NCBI RefSeq assembly: GCF_000024265.1
Contig: NC_013204.1
Location: 3,461,001-3,525,000, forward strand
DNA length: 64,000 bases
Source of the DNA: Eggerthella lenta DSM 2243
Lineage (GTDB): Bacteria; Actinomycetota; Coriobacteriia; Coriobacteriales; Eggerthellaceae
Direction: 5' to 3'
In this document: piece after piece, positions 33,788-42,873 of the stretch
Layout of the letters: the number at the start of each line of letters is the position of its first letter
How positions within the stretch are numbered: position 1 is the first letter of the stretch
Notes under the pieces: generated by a model
Told to the model about the DNA's origin: nothing
Databases searched by the model: none
What the model saw: the letters and a program-made list of their open reading frames with translations, nothing else
Made by a program: the position numbers and the translations under genes

Positions 33788-35370
33788 GGGGCGCCGAACG
33801 CCTCGACGCCTTGCGGGCGCGTTGGCACCACGCGTCGCTCAAAACGTCGTTCATGGTGTACATGCTGGGGTTCTTGCTGCTGGCGCTGGTGATGTCCACG
33901 GTGACGGCCGGGATGTTCAGCGGGTTGCAGCACCGGGTGATCGCAGACGCGTACGAAATCTCGGGGCTCTACCTCTACGATGCGCACAACCGGACGCTCG
34001 TTCCCGCGCGCGCCGTGGATATCGACGAGAACGGCAGCAGCGTGTTCGTTCAAACCGTGCGCGGCGAGATGACCGAGATGCCGCTGACAGACTTGTCGTC
34101 GCTCGTGGAGATCACTGACGCGAGCGATTACCAGTACTCGCCGGGGACGGCGTATCTGTATGGTTCCGCCAACGACGACGCACTCAGCGTCGAAACGCCC
34201 GAAGCGCCCGACCAAACCGAGCTCACGCCCGCCGAGCTGCCCGCCTATGACGCGAAAGCGCGCGATCGGTTCGATGCCTGGCTGGCTGCCAACCCTGATA
34301 GCCCCTACACGTCGTTCTTCGACGGAGACAGCCAGGACGGCAACACCGTCGGACTGCTCACTTCCGCAGTGGGTTACTACGTGAACACGCCCCCATCGGA
34401 GGAGGCGCAGGCGCTGTCCTCGGCACTCGAGCTGCTAACGTTCCTCATGTTCCCACTGTGGTTCGGCCTATGCATCTTCGCAGCGGCGCGGCGCTTCTTC
34501 GGCAAGCGCCTCCAACCTGGATTCGATGTGCTCGACCGAGCAGCGTCCAACATCGCCGAGCAGAACCTCGAGTTCTCCGTGTCGTACGATCGAGATGACG
34601 AGCTGGGCCATCTAGCTTCGTCGTTCGAAGCCATGCGCGCCTCGTTGGCCGAATCGCAGCGCGCGCTGTGGCGCACGGCCGAGGAGCGCAAGCGCCTGAA
34701 CGCCGCGTTCGCGCACGACCTGCGCACGCCGCTCACCATCCTCAAGGGCAAGATCGAGCTGCTGGACGCGCACGTGCAGTCCGGCAACGTGCCCGCCGAT
34801 CGCCTGACGGCCTCCGTCGCCTCGCTGGCCGCGCAGGTGGAACGCCTTGAGCGCTACGTCGCCGCTATGAGCGGGCTGCAAAAGCTGGAAGACCGCGCCG
34901 TCGTTGCGCGCCCGACCAGGTTCGACAGCGTGGCGGGCATGGTGGAGGACGCCGGAACGGGGCTTGCTGCGCACGCCGACCGGACCTTCGCGCTGTCGGT
35001 GAGCGCACGTTGCGACCGCGAGCGGCCAGAGCTATGCGTGGATCAGGCCATCGTGGGCGAGGTGGCCGAGAACCTGCTGAACAACGCCATGCGCTATGCG
35101 TCGTCCCAAGTGGACGCTCGCCTCGACGTGCGTGACGGCGCGCTGGTTCTCATGGTGGAAGACGACGGGCCGGGCTTTTCGAACGCCGCGCTCGAACGCG
35201 GTTGCGCGCCCTTCTTCAGCGAGGTGCCCTCGGCAGAGCATTTCGGCCTGGGGCTGAACATCGCGTCGCTCATGTGCGAGAAGCACGGCGGCGGCGTAAC
35301 GCTGGAGAACCGCGAGGGGGGAGGCGCGCGCGTGGTCGCGCGATTCTCCCTGGATTTCTGCGCCGAGTAG
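33775..35370 (+). CDS. Sensor histidine kinase
   Basis: The 531-aa protein starts at ATG 33775 inside the regulator gene. TM1 is SFMVYMLGFLLLALVMSTVTAGMF, and a 190-residue extracytoplasmic sensor of unrecognised fold follows. TM2 lies near residue 225 (LTFLMFPLWFGLCIFAAA), then a HAMP-like linker. HisKA has FAHDLRTPLTILKGKI (phospho-His near 320). The HATPase domain has NLLNNAMRYA, VEDDGPGFSNAA and FGLGLNIASLM. The closing motif GGGVTLENREGGGARV is intact. It is the cognate partner of the OmpR-type regulator upstream. The signal is unknown. Confidence 0.94.
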   Translation: MARVRGAERLDALRARWHHASLKTSFMVYMLGFLLLALVMSTVTAGMFSGLQHRVIADAYEISGLYLYDAHNRTLVPARAVDIDENGSSVFVQTVRGEMTEMPLTDLSSLVEITDASDYQYSPGTAYLYGSANDDALSVETPEAPDQTELTPAELPAYDAKARDRFDAWLAANPDSPYTSFFDGDSQDGNTVGLLTSAVGYYVNTPPSEEAQALSSALELLTFLMFPLWFGLCIFAAARRFFGKRLQPGFDVLDRAASNIAEQNLEFSVSYDRDDELGHLASSFEAMRASLAESQRALWRTAEERKRLNAAFAHDLRTPLTILKGKIELLDAHVQSGNVPADRLTASVASLAAQVERLERYVAAMSGLQKLEDRAVVARPTRFDSVAGMVEDAGTGLAAHADRTFALSVSARCDRERPELCVDQAIVGEVAENLLNNAMRYASSQVDARLDVRDGALVLMVEDDGPGFSNAALERGCAPFFSEVPSAEHFGLGLNIASLMCEKHGGGVTLENREGGGARVVARFSLDFCAE

Positions 35371-35438
35371 ACAGTCGGTAGATATTTGCTCCGTACCATC
35401 GGAAGCGTACCGAACGCACCCGAGAAACGGAGCATCCC

Positions 35439-36257
35439 ATGGAAGACACCGCCCCGCTGCGAACTTCGACCGTCACCCTGCCCCCGCTTCCTCGTACGCA
35501 TGGCAACGCTCCCGATAACGCGACGATCGCGACGGACCGGCGTTCCCTGCTGAAGAAGCGCGCTGCCGTGATCGTCGGGCTGCTGGCCCTGACGGCGGGG
35601 CTCGCAGGGTTCTGCGTCCTCTACGGGCCGGAGCTGCTTGCCTTCGTTGCCGACGCTCCGCGCTTCCGCGCCTGGGTGGACGAAACCGGCTGGATCAGCC
35701 GCATCGTGTTCGTGCTGGCCAACATGGCGCAGGTCGTGTTCGCGTTCCTGCCCGGCGAACCGCTTGAGCTGGGAGCGGGCTACGCGTTCGGCTTCTGGGA
35801 AGGCACGCTGTGGTGCCTCGTGGCCAGCGCCTTGGGAACCGCGGCGGTCATGGCGCTCGTCCGCGCATTCGGAATCCGCATCGTCGGCTTGTTCTTCTCG
35901 CCCGACAAGATCACGTCGATGCGCTGGCTGCGCGACTCCCGACGTTTCGAAATGCTGCTGTTCCTGTGCTTTCTCATTCCCGGGACGCCGAAAGACCTGC
36001 TCACCTATGTGGCCGGACTGGGATCTAGCTCCATCGGACGCATCGTGGCCATCACCACGGTAGGTCGCATCCCCTCCATCGTCTCGTCCACGCTGGCGGC
36101 GGGCGCGTTCGGCGACGGCAATTACCTGGGGGCGGCGCTCGTGATCGCACTGACGGCGGTGCTGGCCACGGCGGGCGTGATAGCGTACCGGCAGCTGGCG
36201 AAGCACAGCGACGCGGCCGAGGATGCGGCCTCTAGCGCTGACGCAATGGGAGCCTAG
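35439..36257 (+). CDS. TVP38/TMEM64 (VTT domain) membrane protein, paralog 2
   Basis: The 272-aa protein has a disordered Thr/Pro-rich N-terminus and about five to six membrane segments. VTT signatures are FAFLPGEPLELGAGYAFGF near residue 104, LCFLIPGTPKDLLTYVAGLG near 176 and TVGRIPSIVSSTLAA near 205. These match the paralog at 4894-5658 in position but are well diverged. It follows the two-component system by 68 bp on the same strand, so co-expression with it is likely. GAAACGGAG precedes the ATG. Confidence 0.88.
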   Translation: MEDTAPLRTSTVTLPPLPRTHGNAPDNATIATDRRSLLKKRAAVIVGLLALTAGLAGFCVLYGPELLAFVADAPRFRAWVDETGWISRIVFVLANMAQVVFAFLPGEPLELGAGYAFGFWEGTLWCLVASALGTAAVMALVRAFGIRIVGLFFSPDKITSMRWLRDSRRFEMLLFLCFLIPGTPKDLLTYVAGLGSSSIGRIVAITTVGRIPSIVSSTLAAGAFGDGNYLGAALVIALTAVLATAGVIAYRQLAKHSDAAEDAASSADAMGA

Positions 36258-36383
36258 GCGCGCGCCGAGCGCCACTCCGTCACGGGATCGTGCTCCGGCG
36301 GTGACCTGGGCGCATCCCGCTTCCCTCCGCACGCGCGTAAGATGAGCCATCGTAGCGCGGAAACCGGATCGAAGGGAGGCGTC

Positions 36384-37646
36384 GTGAGCATCGGGTACGC
36401 ATCGAAGACGCTGGCAGCGCCCGGCGCGCGCATGCAATCGGTGGTGCAGCGGCTGGCGACGCCCGACCGCCTGGCGCAGGCGATCGACGGCAACCTGCGC
36501 GCGCTGGACGCCGCCCTCGACTACCAGGCGAAAAACGGCATCCACCTGTTCCGCATCAGCTCGGACGTGATCCCCTTCGGGTCGAGCCCCGTGAACGCGC
36601 TCGATTGGATGCGCGACTTCGAGCCGCATCTGGCCGCGCTCGGGCGCAAGGCGCGGCGCCATGGCATCCGGCTGAGCATGCACCCCGGCCAGTACACCGT
36701 GTTGAACTCGCCCGATGCCGACGTGGTGGAGCGGGCGAAGCTCGACCTGGCATACCACGCGGCGTTCCTCGACGCGCTCGGGATGGATGCGAGCGGAAAG
36801 ATCGTGCTGCACGTGGGCGGCGCGTACGGCGACAAGCCTCGCGCGCTCGAGCGGTTCGCCAACGCGTACGCGACGCTGCCCCTCGCGGTGCGCCGACGGC
36901 TCGTCATCGAGAACGACGACCGGCTGTTCACCGCCCAGGACGTGTTGGCGCTCAGCCGTGCAACCGGAGCGCCCATGGTGTTCGACACGCTGCATCACGA
37001 GCTGAACCGCGAGCCCGACGCGCCGGACTGGCGAGCGCTGTTGGACGAGGCGGCCGCCACCTGGAAGCCCGAGGACGGCGCGCAGAAGATGCACTACGCG
37101 CAGCAAGCCCCTGGTCGCAGGCCGGGCAGCCACACCGACACCATCGAGCTTGCGCCCTTTCTCGCGTTCTACCGATCGCTCGCAGAGCATCGGACCGACA
37201 GCTCCTTCGGCATGCCCGACATCATGCTGGAAGTGAAGGACAAGAACCTCTCCGCCATCAAATGCATCCTCTGCACCAGCGAGCACGGCCGCTTCAGCCG
37301 GCTCGAACGCGAATGGGCGCGCTACAAGTACGCCGTGCTCGAACACGACCAGGCAGCCTACCTCGCCCTGCGGGCGCTGCTCAAGGACAAGCGCACGTGG
37401 CCGACCGTTCCGTTCTACGAGATAGTCGAACGCGCGCTGGCCGCACCTGTGGAACCGGGATCGTTCCGCAACGCCGCGCAGCACGTATGGGGCTACGTGG
37501 CGCCGCACGCCACCGCGCGCGAGCACGCGGCGTTCGAGCGCCTTCTGGAGCACGACGATCGCCCCGCCGCGAAGCGCAAGCTGCACGCCCTCGCCGAGAA
37601 GTACGACCAGCCTTACCTGTTGGAGTCCTACTACTTCGTGCTGTAG
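36384..37646 (+). CDS. uvsE: UV damage endonuclease UvsE/UVDE
   Basis: The 420-aa protein starts at a GTG (36384) immediately after GAAGGGAGG. An ATG 14 codons upstream has no ribosome site, and SIGYASKTL is the normal UVDE beginning. The TIM-barrel nuclease nicks 5' to UV photoproducts. Visible metal/substrate motifs are FRISSDVIPFGS near 55, RLSMHPGQYTVLNS near 96, VLHVGGAYGDK near 142, LVIENDDRLFT near 174, VFDTLHHELN near 202 and MLEVKDKN near 283. A C-terminal domain of about 110 residues follows the nuclease core. It confers light-independent repair of pyrimidine dimers in other bacteria. Confidence 0.95.
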   Translation: MSIGYASKTLAAPGARMQSVVQRLATPDRLAQAIDGNLRALDAALDYQAKNGIHLFRISSDVIPFGSSPVNALDWMRDFEPHLAALGRKARRHGIRLSMHPGQYTVLNSPDADVVERAKLDLAYHAAFLDALGMDASGKIVLHVGGAYGDKPRALERFANAYATLPLAVRRRLVIENDDRLFTAQDVLALSRATGAPMVFDTLHHELNREPDAPDWRALLDEAAATWKPEDGAQKMHYAQQAPGRRPGSHTDTIELAPFLAFYRSLAEHRTDSSFGMPDIMLEVKDKNLSAIKCILCTSEHGRFSRLEREWARYKYAVLEHDQAAYLALRALLKDKRTWPTVPFYEIVERALAAPVEPGSFRNAAQHVWGYVAPHATAREHAAFERLLEHDDRPAAKRKLHALAEKYDQPYLLESYYFVL

Positions 37647-37964
37647 CCTTCTTTCGACTTGCGCTTGCGAGGATGTTTTACGCGAAGCATCGGACGACGC
37701 CCCTTCGTCGTGCCCTGACGGCGATGCGAGGCCCCGCCCTTTCCTCAGCCGCAGCGAACAAGGGCGCTTGAGCGCTTCGCTCGCTTGGGCAAACACCGCC
37801 GAGTAGGTTCGTTTATAACGTGTAGTTAAAATAAATTTTATATCTAATTTTTGATTATCCGTATAAACACTATACTTTCAAATATTTTGAAGTATAGAAA
37901 AGCACTCATTTTACCACGAATTTACCATAATTAAACGAGCCTTGATATGACTATAAATAACACT

Positions 37965-37997
37965 AAAAAGACCTCACACCTAAACGGTGTCTTTTTT
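37965..37997. terminator. Bidirectional terminator at end of pan island
   Basis: AAAAAGAC...CACC pairs with GGTG-TCTTTTT, giving A and T tracts on both sides. Confidence 0.75.
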
Positions 37998-38062
37998 AAA
38001 AGCAGTCAATCATAAGACCAACTGCTTTGTAAATATAGATATTAAATTGTTAAGCTGAGATT

Positions 38063-38224
38063 TTACTTAGATTTATCTTTCACTGGTTTGCTATTTTCAT
38101 CATTTTCTCCTTCAAGCCATGCCATTATGCCAAAGTTACAAAATGGATAAATTATTACTTCTTTATAAACTTCTTGCTCACAACGAGGGCAGATGACATA
38201 TTCTTCACCTTTTACATTTTTTAA
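38063..38224 (-). pseudogene. Remnant of a zinc-ribbon-like small protein gene
   Basis: On the minus strand a 54-codon open stretch reads GEEYVICPRCEQEVYKEV, then PFCNFGIMAWLEGEN and a Lys-rich end with a stop at 38063-38065. It has a CPRC pair but no start codon before the upstream in-frame stop. The adjacent upstream sequence in another frame (CNLQIKKG...KKCKR) looks like more of the same protein, so a frameshifted gene is likely. It lies just downstream of panD. Confidence 0.4.
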
Positions 38225-38262
38225 TTACCGAAATGCCCTTTTTTATTTGCAAATTACATGTC

Positions 38263-38643
38263 TTATAGCTTACCATGTTTTTCGTATCTTGCGACTCTTG
38301 ATATTTTGTTATCCTCATCTACAAATACTACTTTAGGTGGATTTTTCTTTACCTCTTCTGGAGTCATCTGTGCATAGCACATTATGATTATCTTATCACC
38401 TGTCTGAACACATCTTGCAGCAGCTCCATTGAGACATATCATTCCGCTGCCTCTTTCTCCTGCAATTGTGTATGTCTCAAATCTGTTCCCATTATTTATA
38501 TCTACGATACTTACCTTTTCATACTCCAAAATTCCGGCACTGTCAAGTAAGTCTTCGTCTACAGTGATGCTTCCTACATAATCAAGTTCTGCTTGAACTA
38601 CTGTAGCTCTGTGTATCTTCCCCTTTAACATTTCAAATGTCAT
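38263..38643 (-). CDS. panD: Aspartate 1-decarboxylase proenzyme
   Basis: The 126-aa pyruvoyl enzyme makes beta-alanine from L-aspartate for pantothenate. The self-cleavage site is YVGSIT, with Gly24-Ser25 generating the pyruvoyl group on the new N-terminus. [34 protein letters not shown] and [19 protein letters not shown] are family hallmarks. ATG 38641-38643 lies 6 to 7 nt after a GGGGG site; upstream in-frame Met codons fall in panC. It is the last gene of the panGBCD operon. Codon use is AT-rich. Confidence 0.96.
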   Translation of the reverse strand: MTFEMLKGKIHRATVVQAELDYVGSITVDEDLLDSAGILEYEKVSIVDINNGNRFETYTIAGERGSGMICLNGAAARCVQTGDKIIIMCYAQMTPEEVKKNPPKVVFVDEDNKISRVARYEKHGKL

Positions 38644-38656
38644 ATTTAACCCCCGT

Positions 38657-39502
38657 TTAACCTTCGTAAATAAAGTTGTCAATCAATCTGGTTTTGCCGA
38701 TATAAACTGCCATGGCAACTAGTACTGGTGCTGTCATCTCCTTGACCGGTTTAACTGAAACAGCGTCTACAGCCTGAACATAATCTATTTTCGCCATAGG
38801 CTCAGTTTCAATAAGCTTAATCATTTCTGATACAATTTTATCTGTATCTTTTTCTCCTGCTTTTGCCATATCTTCTCCGAGCTTAACTGCTTTGCTTAAA
38901 ATTAGTGCCGCCTTTCTCTCATCTTTGCTTAGATATGTATTTCTTGAACTCTTTGCAAGACCATCCTCTTCTCTAACTATAGGGCAGCCCACAATTTCGA
39001 TATCAAAGTTCAAATCTCTAACCATTCTTTTTATAATCGCAAGCTGCTGTGCATCCTTTTGACCAAAGTAAGCTCTGTCGGGATTTACAATATTAAAAAG
39101 TTTAGATACTACTGTGCCTACACCCCTGAAATGTATTGGTCGTGATTTTCCACAAAGTTCCTCTGAAAGACTTTCTATGTTTACATATGTTGAAAAATCG
39201 TCAAAATACATATTTTCCGGCTCAGGATTAAATATTAAATTAGCACCTGCCTCCTCACATAGCATAGTATCCCTTTCCAAATCCCTCGGATAGCTTTCCA
39301 AATCTTCCCCTACTCCAAATTGAGTCGGATTTACAAAATCACTGACAACAACTCTATCGTTTTCTGAAACAGCCCTTGTAATTAAACTCTTATGTCCTTC
39401 GTGCAAAAATCCCATAGTAGGAACAAGACCTACTGTAAGACCTTCTTTCTTCCATTCTTTGACTATAACTCTCACTTCATCTACGGTTTTTACTATTTTC
39501 AT
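38657..39502 (-). CDS. panC: Pantothenate synthetase
   Basis: The 281-aa enzyme ligates pantoate and beta-alanine with ATP. Active-site motifs are [18 protein letters not shown] near residue 24 (HIGH-like), [12 protein letters not shown] near 52, [10 protein letters not shown] near 145 and KSSRNTYLS near 180 (KMSKS-equivalent serine loop). Length is typical. It lies 11 bp downstream of panB and 13 bp upstream of panD on the minus strand. Protein and codon use look like low-GC Firmicutes. Confidence 0.97.
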
Positions 39503-39513
39503 CGTTCTATCTC

Positions 39514-40341
39514 CTAATATAACTTGTTAATTACATCTTCTGAAATTTTAAATGTGTGTTCAGGTGCTGGAAAGCTTCCCTGTTTAGTTTCTTCTATATA
39601 TGCAGCAAAGGCTTCTTTCATTACATCTCCTACCTTTGCGAATTGTTTTACGAATTTAGGTGTAAAGTCAGAGACCATTCCAAGCATGTCCTGATAAACG
39701 AGAATCTGTCCATCGCAGCCAGATCCTGCACCTATTCCTATTGTAGGAATATTAATGCTTTCAGAAATAATTTCCGCTAATTTTGCAGGTACGCATTCCA
39801 AAACAATCGCAAATGCTCCTGCTTCTTCAACAGCTTTTGCCTCTTCAATGAGTTTCTTTGCTCCCTCTTCACTTTTTCCCTGAACTTTAAAGCCTCCAAA
39901 AACGTTCACTGACTGAGGTGTAAGTCCAATATGTGCCATAACAGGAATTGAAGCAGCTGTAATAGCTTTAATCTGTGGACAAACAGAGGCTCCACCTTCT
40001 AGCTTTACTGCTTGACATCTTCCTTCTTTCATAAGTCTTCCTGCGTTATACATGGCCTCTTCAACTGAAACTTGATATGACATAAACGGCATATCTCCAA
40101 CTACTAAGGCATCTTTGGCACCTCTTGTAACTGCTCTTGTATGGTGAATCATATCTTCCATTGTTACCGGCAAAGTATTTTCGTATCCGAGCATAACCAT
40201 GCCAAGAGAATCTCCAACGAGAATACCGTTAATACCTGACTGATCCATCAATTTAGCTGTCGAATAGTCATAGGCTGTCAGCATTGTAATCTTATCGCCC
40301 TTAACCTTCTGTTCTTTAAAAGTGGATACTGTGTTTTTCAT
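39514..40341 (-). CDS. panB: 3-methyl-2-oxobutanoate hydroxymethyltransferase
   Basis: The 275-aa TIM-barrel enzyme transfers a hydroxymethyl group from 5,10-methylene-THF to alpha-ketoisovalerate, giving ketopantoate. The motifs [30 protein letters not shown] (metal-binding Asp), [28 protein letters not shown] and [10 protein letters not shown], with [17 protein letters not shown], are all present. The 5' end overlaps the 3' end of the upstream panG gene by 26 bp, so the operon is tightly coupled. Confidence 0.97.
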
Positions 40342-41209
40342 TTTTAATTACCTCCGTCATCTTCAAATAGTCACTGTCTAAATGTTTTTCCTGTGCAATA
40401 CTGAGAAGCTTTTCTGAAAGCAAAAGATATATCATCTCATATCCCACCTTTTCCTCAGACTCGTTTATCCATGCTGCCTTAATAGCTTCAATGTGTTTTG
40501 TGATAGTCGACAAATCATTTCGCTCAACAGGACCTGTGAGGGCAGCCGCAACCCCTTTTTCTGCCAATGTGTCGGCATTTCCAGTAAACAAAGGCACTAA
40601 GGCTTTCTTTGCATCTTTTTTATCAAAGCCGCATTTTACAAGCATTTCAGCCCCCACTTGAAAAAGTCCGTTTACGAGATTGCTTACAACTACTGCACCG
40701 CAGTGGTAAAGAGATTTATTTTCCGCTCCCATTGCGATTACCTTATTTCCTGCTCGCTCAAAGATACTCTTAATCTCATCTAGATTCTCTGCCGAACCCT
40801 CCACAGTAAAATAAGCCTTATTCAAGTGTTTCCATGATTCGCACTTATCACTTATTGCATATAGGGGATGTACCGAATAGATATTTGCACCGAGGTTTTC
40901 ACCATCAAAAAAAACGGTTGATGAAATCGAACCGCTGCAATGACAAATATTTTTATTTTTAATATCCAGATTCTTCATATAATCCCATACTTTGCTTATC
41001 TGTCCATCAGGCACAGTAATAAACAGGGTATCACTGTCACTTAAGATATTCTCTATACTCTTATATAGTTTTGTGTTAGTAAAATCTGCTGCTGATTTAG
41101 CTGATTCCGGTGATTTGCTGAAGTAACCCGTAATCTCTACGCCGTTTTCCTTCAGGTATTTTCCAAGGGAAAATCCTACTTTCCCCGCTCCGATAAATCC
41201 TGCTCTCAT
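40316..41209 (-). CDS. panG: Rossmann/DUF2520 protein, probable ketopantoate reductase (PanG type)
   Basis: The 297-aa protein starts at ATG 41207-41209, after AAAGGAGTG. The N-terminus [19 protein letters not shown] is an NAD(P)-binding GxGxxG. The middle has [13 protein letters not shown] and [14 protein letters not shown], and the C-terminal DUF2520 helical domain includes [20 protein letters not shown]-like sequence and [16 protein letters not shown]2520 proteins linked to panBCD in Francisella, Clostridium and Enterococcus were shown to be ketopantoate reductases named PanG. The operon lacks panE/ilvC-type genes, which supports that role. Assignment rests on family knowledge and context. 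Confidence 0.8.
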   Translation of the reverse strand: MRAGFIGAGKVGFSLGKYLKENGVEITGYFSKSPESAKSAADFTNTKLYKSIENILSDSDTLFITVPDGQISKVWDYMKNLDIKNKNICHCSGSISSTVFFDGENLGANIYSVHPLYAISDKCESWKHLNKAYFTVEGSAENLDEIKSIFERAGNKVIAMGAENKSLYHCGAVVVSNLVNGLFQVGAEMLVKCGFDKKDAKKALVPLFTGNADTLAEKGVAAALTGPVERNDLSTITKHIEAIKAAWINESEEKVGYEMIYLLLSEKLLSIAQEKHLDSDYLKMTEVIKNEKHSIHF

Positions 41210-41427
41210 ATCGATCACTCCTTTCTGGGAAGTGACAATCATGAAAATCTGCATGGATGAGGTCTCGTTCAAACTGATATAATCCTCATGGTTTATTTTA
41301 ATAATTATCAATAATAATGGTATCGTTACATTTCAATCCTGATTATCGGAGTATCATATCGGGCAGAGAGAAGACCTGAACCACCGCCGATCACGGCGGC
41401 GCGACGAACATGAAAGAGAGGGATCGT

Positions 41428-41799
41428 ATGCCCAGTTTCCCCAATCCGTTTGCAGGCAACGTCGACCGCAAGATGACGAACACCGAGCTCATGCAGGCGC
41501 TCCGTATCGACATCGCGGGCGAGCTTGAAGCCATCTTCCTGTACGACGCCCACTATCAGGCAACCGACGACCCGGCCGCCAAGGCCGTGCTGGCCGACAT
41601 CCGCGACGAGGAGAAGGCCCACATGGGCGAGCTCATCACGCTGATGCGCCACCTCGACCCCACGGAGACGGAGTTCTTCCTGGAAGGCGAAGGCGAAGTG
41701 CAGGAGAAGCTGGCCGAGCTGGGCATCAAGACCGACGGCGAAATCGCCCCGGCGCCCGCGGAGCCCGCTCCCGCCCCCACCGTCGGCGACCTTTCCTAA
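41428..41799 (+). CDS. Encapsulated ferritin-like protein (encapsulin cargo)
   Basis: The 123-aa protein starts at ATG 41428 behind GAGAGGGAT. Residues about 15-95 form the two-helix EncFtn hairpin, with ALRIDIAGELEAIFLYDAHY and DIRDEEKAHMGELITLM supplying the E...E and EExxH iron ligands. These proteins assemble into ferroxidase rings that work only inside an encapsulin shell. A flexible Ala/Pro linker ends in TVGDLS, which resembles the C-terminal encapsulation peptides (VGSLR type). The shell gene follows 89 bp downstream. Iron storage or oxidative-stress protection is the known role of such pairs. Confidence 0.93.
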   Translation: MPSFPNPFAGNVDRKMTNTELMQALRIDIAGELEAIFLYDAHYQATDDPAAKAVLADIRDEEKAHMGELITLMRHLDPTETEFFLEGEGEVQEKLAELGIKTDGEIAPAPAEPAPAPTVGDLS

Positions 41800-41833
41800 C
41801 GCAACCGACTTCCGGCGCGCAGCCGCCGACGAA

Positions 41834-41849
41834 TGTTTCACGTGCAACA
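41834..41849. promoter_or_regulatory. parS-like site, one mismatch
   Basis: TGTTTCACGTGCAACA differs from parS at one position and is extended by CGAA/TTCG flanks. It sits between the encapsulin cargo and shell genes. Confidence 0.55.
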
Positions 41850-41888
41850 TTCGTACGTGCTGCCGCCTTCTCAAGAAAGGAGTCCCTC

Positions 41889-42701
41889 ATGGACTATCTC
41901 GCTCGCGAATCGGCCGACCTTTCGGACGGCCTGTGGAACCGCATCGACGAAACCGTTATCGGCACCGCCCGCGCCCAGCTGACCTGCCGTCGATTCCTCA
42001 AGGTGTTCGGCCCGCTGGGCGCCGGCGTGACCACCGTAGCCGTCGACGGCGTGAACAAGGAAGAGGTGCTTGAGGACGGCATCGGCCGCATCGTCGGCCG
42101 CACGCAGCTCGAGCTGCCGCTGTTCTACGAGGACTTCACCCTGCTCAGCCGCGACATGGAGTATGCCGCGCAGACCGGCTACCCGCTGGATCTGTCCGTG
42201 GCCATCGCCGCCGCCAAGAAGGCGTCGCGCCGCGAGGACGACCTCATCCTCAACGGCAGCAAGGCGCTGGGCACCGACGGCTTGCTCACGGTGAAAGGGT
42301 CGTCGAAAATCAAGAAGAGCGACTGGTCGCAGGGCGAAAACAGCTTCGCCGATATCACCGCCGGCGTCGCCCAGCTAGCCAAGACCGGCTACTTGGGCCG
42401 CTACGCGCTCGTGGTGTCGCCCGACCTGTTCCTCGACTTGCAGCGCCTGCAGCCGAACACCGGTCTGCTGGAGATCGACCGCATCAAGAAGCTCATCGGC
42501 GACAACGTGTACATGACCAGCGTCATGGGTCCCGGCAAGGCCGTGCTCGTGTGCGCCGAGCCCGAGTACCTGGATCTTGCCATCGGCCTGGATCTGTCGG
42601 TTGGCTACCTGGAGCTCGCGGACTTCAACCACACGTTCCGTATCATGGAAACAGCCGCCCTCCGCGTGAAGGACCCCGCCGCCATCGTGGTATTCGCGTA
42701 A
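41889..42701 (+). CDS. Family 1 encapsulin shell protein
   Basis: The 270-aa HK97-fold protein assembles icosahedral nanocompartments. It begins MDYLARESADLSDGLWNRID and contains ARAQLTCRRFLKVFGPLG (cargo-binding N-terminal region), AAKKASRREDDLILNG in the P-domain helix, YALVVSPDLFLDL, and the C-terminal FRIMETAALRVKDPAAIVV, all typical of the linocin M18/encapsulin family. Some databases call members bacteriocins, a historical misnomer. AAAGGAG precedes the ATG. Together with the ferritin-like cargo it forms an iron-storing encapsulin operon, ending at a terminator. Confidence 0.97.
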   Translation: MDYLARESADLSDGLWNRIDETVIGTARAQLTCRRFLKVFGPLGAGVTTVAVDGVNKEEVLEDGIGRIVGRTQLELPLFYEDFTLLSRDMEYAAQTGYPLDLSVAIAAAKKASRREDDLILNGSKALGTDGLLTVKGSSKIKKSDWSQGENSFADITAGVAQLAKTGYLGRYALVVSPDLFLDLQRLQPNTGLLEIDRIKKLIGDNVYMTSVMGPGKAVLVCAEPEYLDLAIGLDLSVGYLELADFNHTFRIMETAALRVKDPAAIVVFA

Positions 42702-42728
42702 CGCCGAGCGCGTCCATAAAGCATTTGA

Positions 42729-42764
42729 GAGCGGCCTGCATTTGATGCGGGTCGCTCGTTTTTG
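42729..42764 (+). terminator. Intrinsic terminator of encapsulin operon
   Basis: GAGCGGCCTGCAT and ATGCGGGTCGCTC form a stem with a 3-nt loop followed by a T5 tract. Confidence 0.85.
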
Positions 42765-42772
42765 TTGTCACG

Positions 42773-42861
42773 TTAACTCATTCCGCTGTTTTACCTATAA
42801 TAGAGTTAAATTTGTAGTATAATTTTAACTCTATTAGAGTAAATCGATCGAATCGAGTTAA
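42773..42861 (+). promoter_or_regulatory. Fic promoter with four TTAACTC/GAGTTAA half-sites
   Basis: Half-sites lie at 42773-42779, 42803-42809, 42825-42831 and 42855-42861. The middle two belong to a perfect inverted repeat, 42798-42810 against 42824-42836 (13-bp arms, 13-nt spacer). Two TATAAT boxes (42796-42801 and 42818-42823) are overlapped or enclosed, so a bound repressor would block transcription of the fic gene. Confidence 0.75.
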
Positions 42862-42873
42862 AGAAGGCTACAC

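Larger units (their letters stand above)
37647..38262. other. 616-bp junction region: GC-rich to AT-rich
   Basis: Up to about 37800 the sequence is GC-rich and includes a degenerate parS-like palindrome (37675-37690). From about 37803 it becomes strongly AT-rich. It contains a terminator hairpin and a small gene remnant. No intact gene, integrase or obvious direct repeat marks the boundary. Confidence 0.55.
37803..41345. other. AT-rich genomic island carrying pantothenate genes
   Basis: Base composition falls abruptly at about 37803 and rises again at about 41345. Codons inside are A/T-ending, unlike every other gene in the window. It holds panG-panB-panC-panD on the minus strand plus a gene remnant. 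The proteins look clostridial. This indicates horizontal acquisition from a low-GC Firmicute (inference from composition and gene order). Confidence 0.88.

Noticed and set aside
35094-37796. 900-codon minus-strand open frame
   Set aside because: Antisense to the sensor kinase, TVP38 and UvsE genes, all of which have clear domains on the plus strand.
37803-41345. Prophage or integrative element explanation for the AT-rich island
   Set aside because: No integrase, transposase, phage gene, tRNA target or direct repeats at the edges were seen.
41889-42701. Bacteriocin (linocin M18) label for the shell protein
   Set aside because: The family name is historical; the HK97-type shell with adjacent ferritin-like cargo marks an encapsulin.
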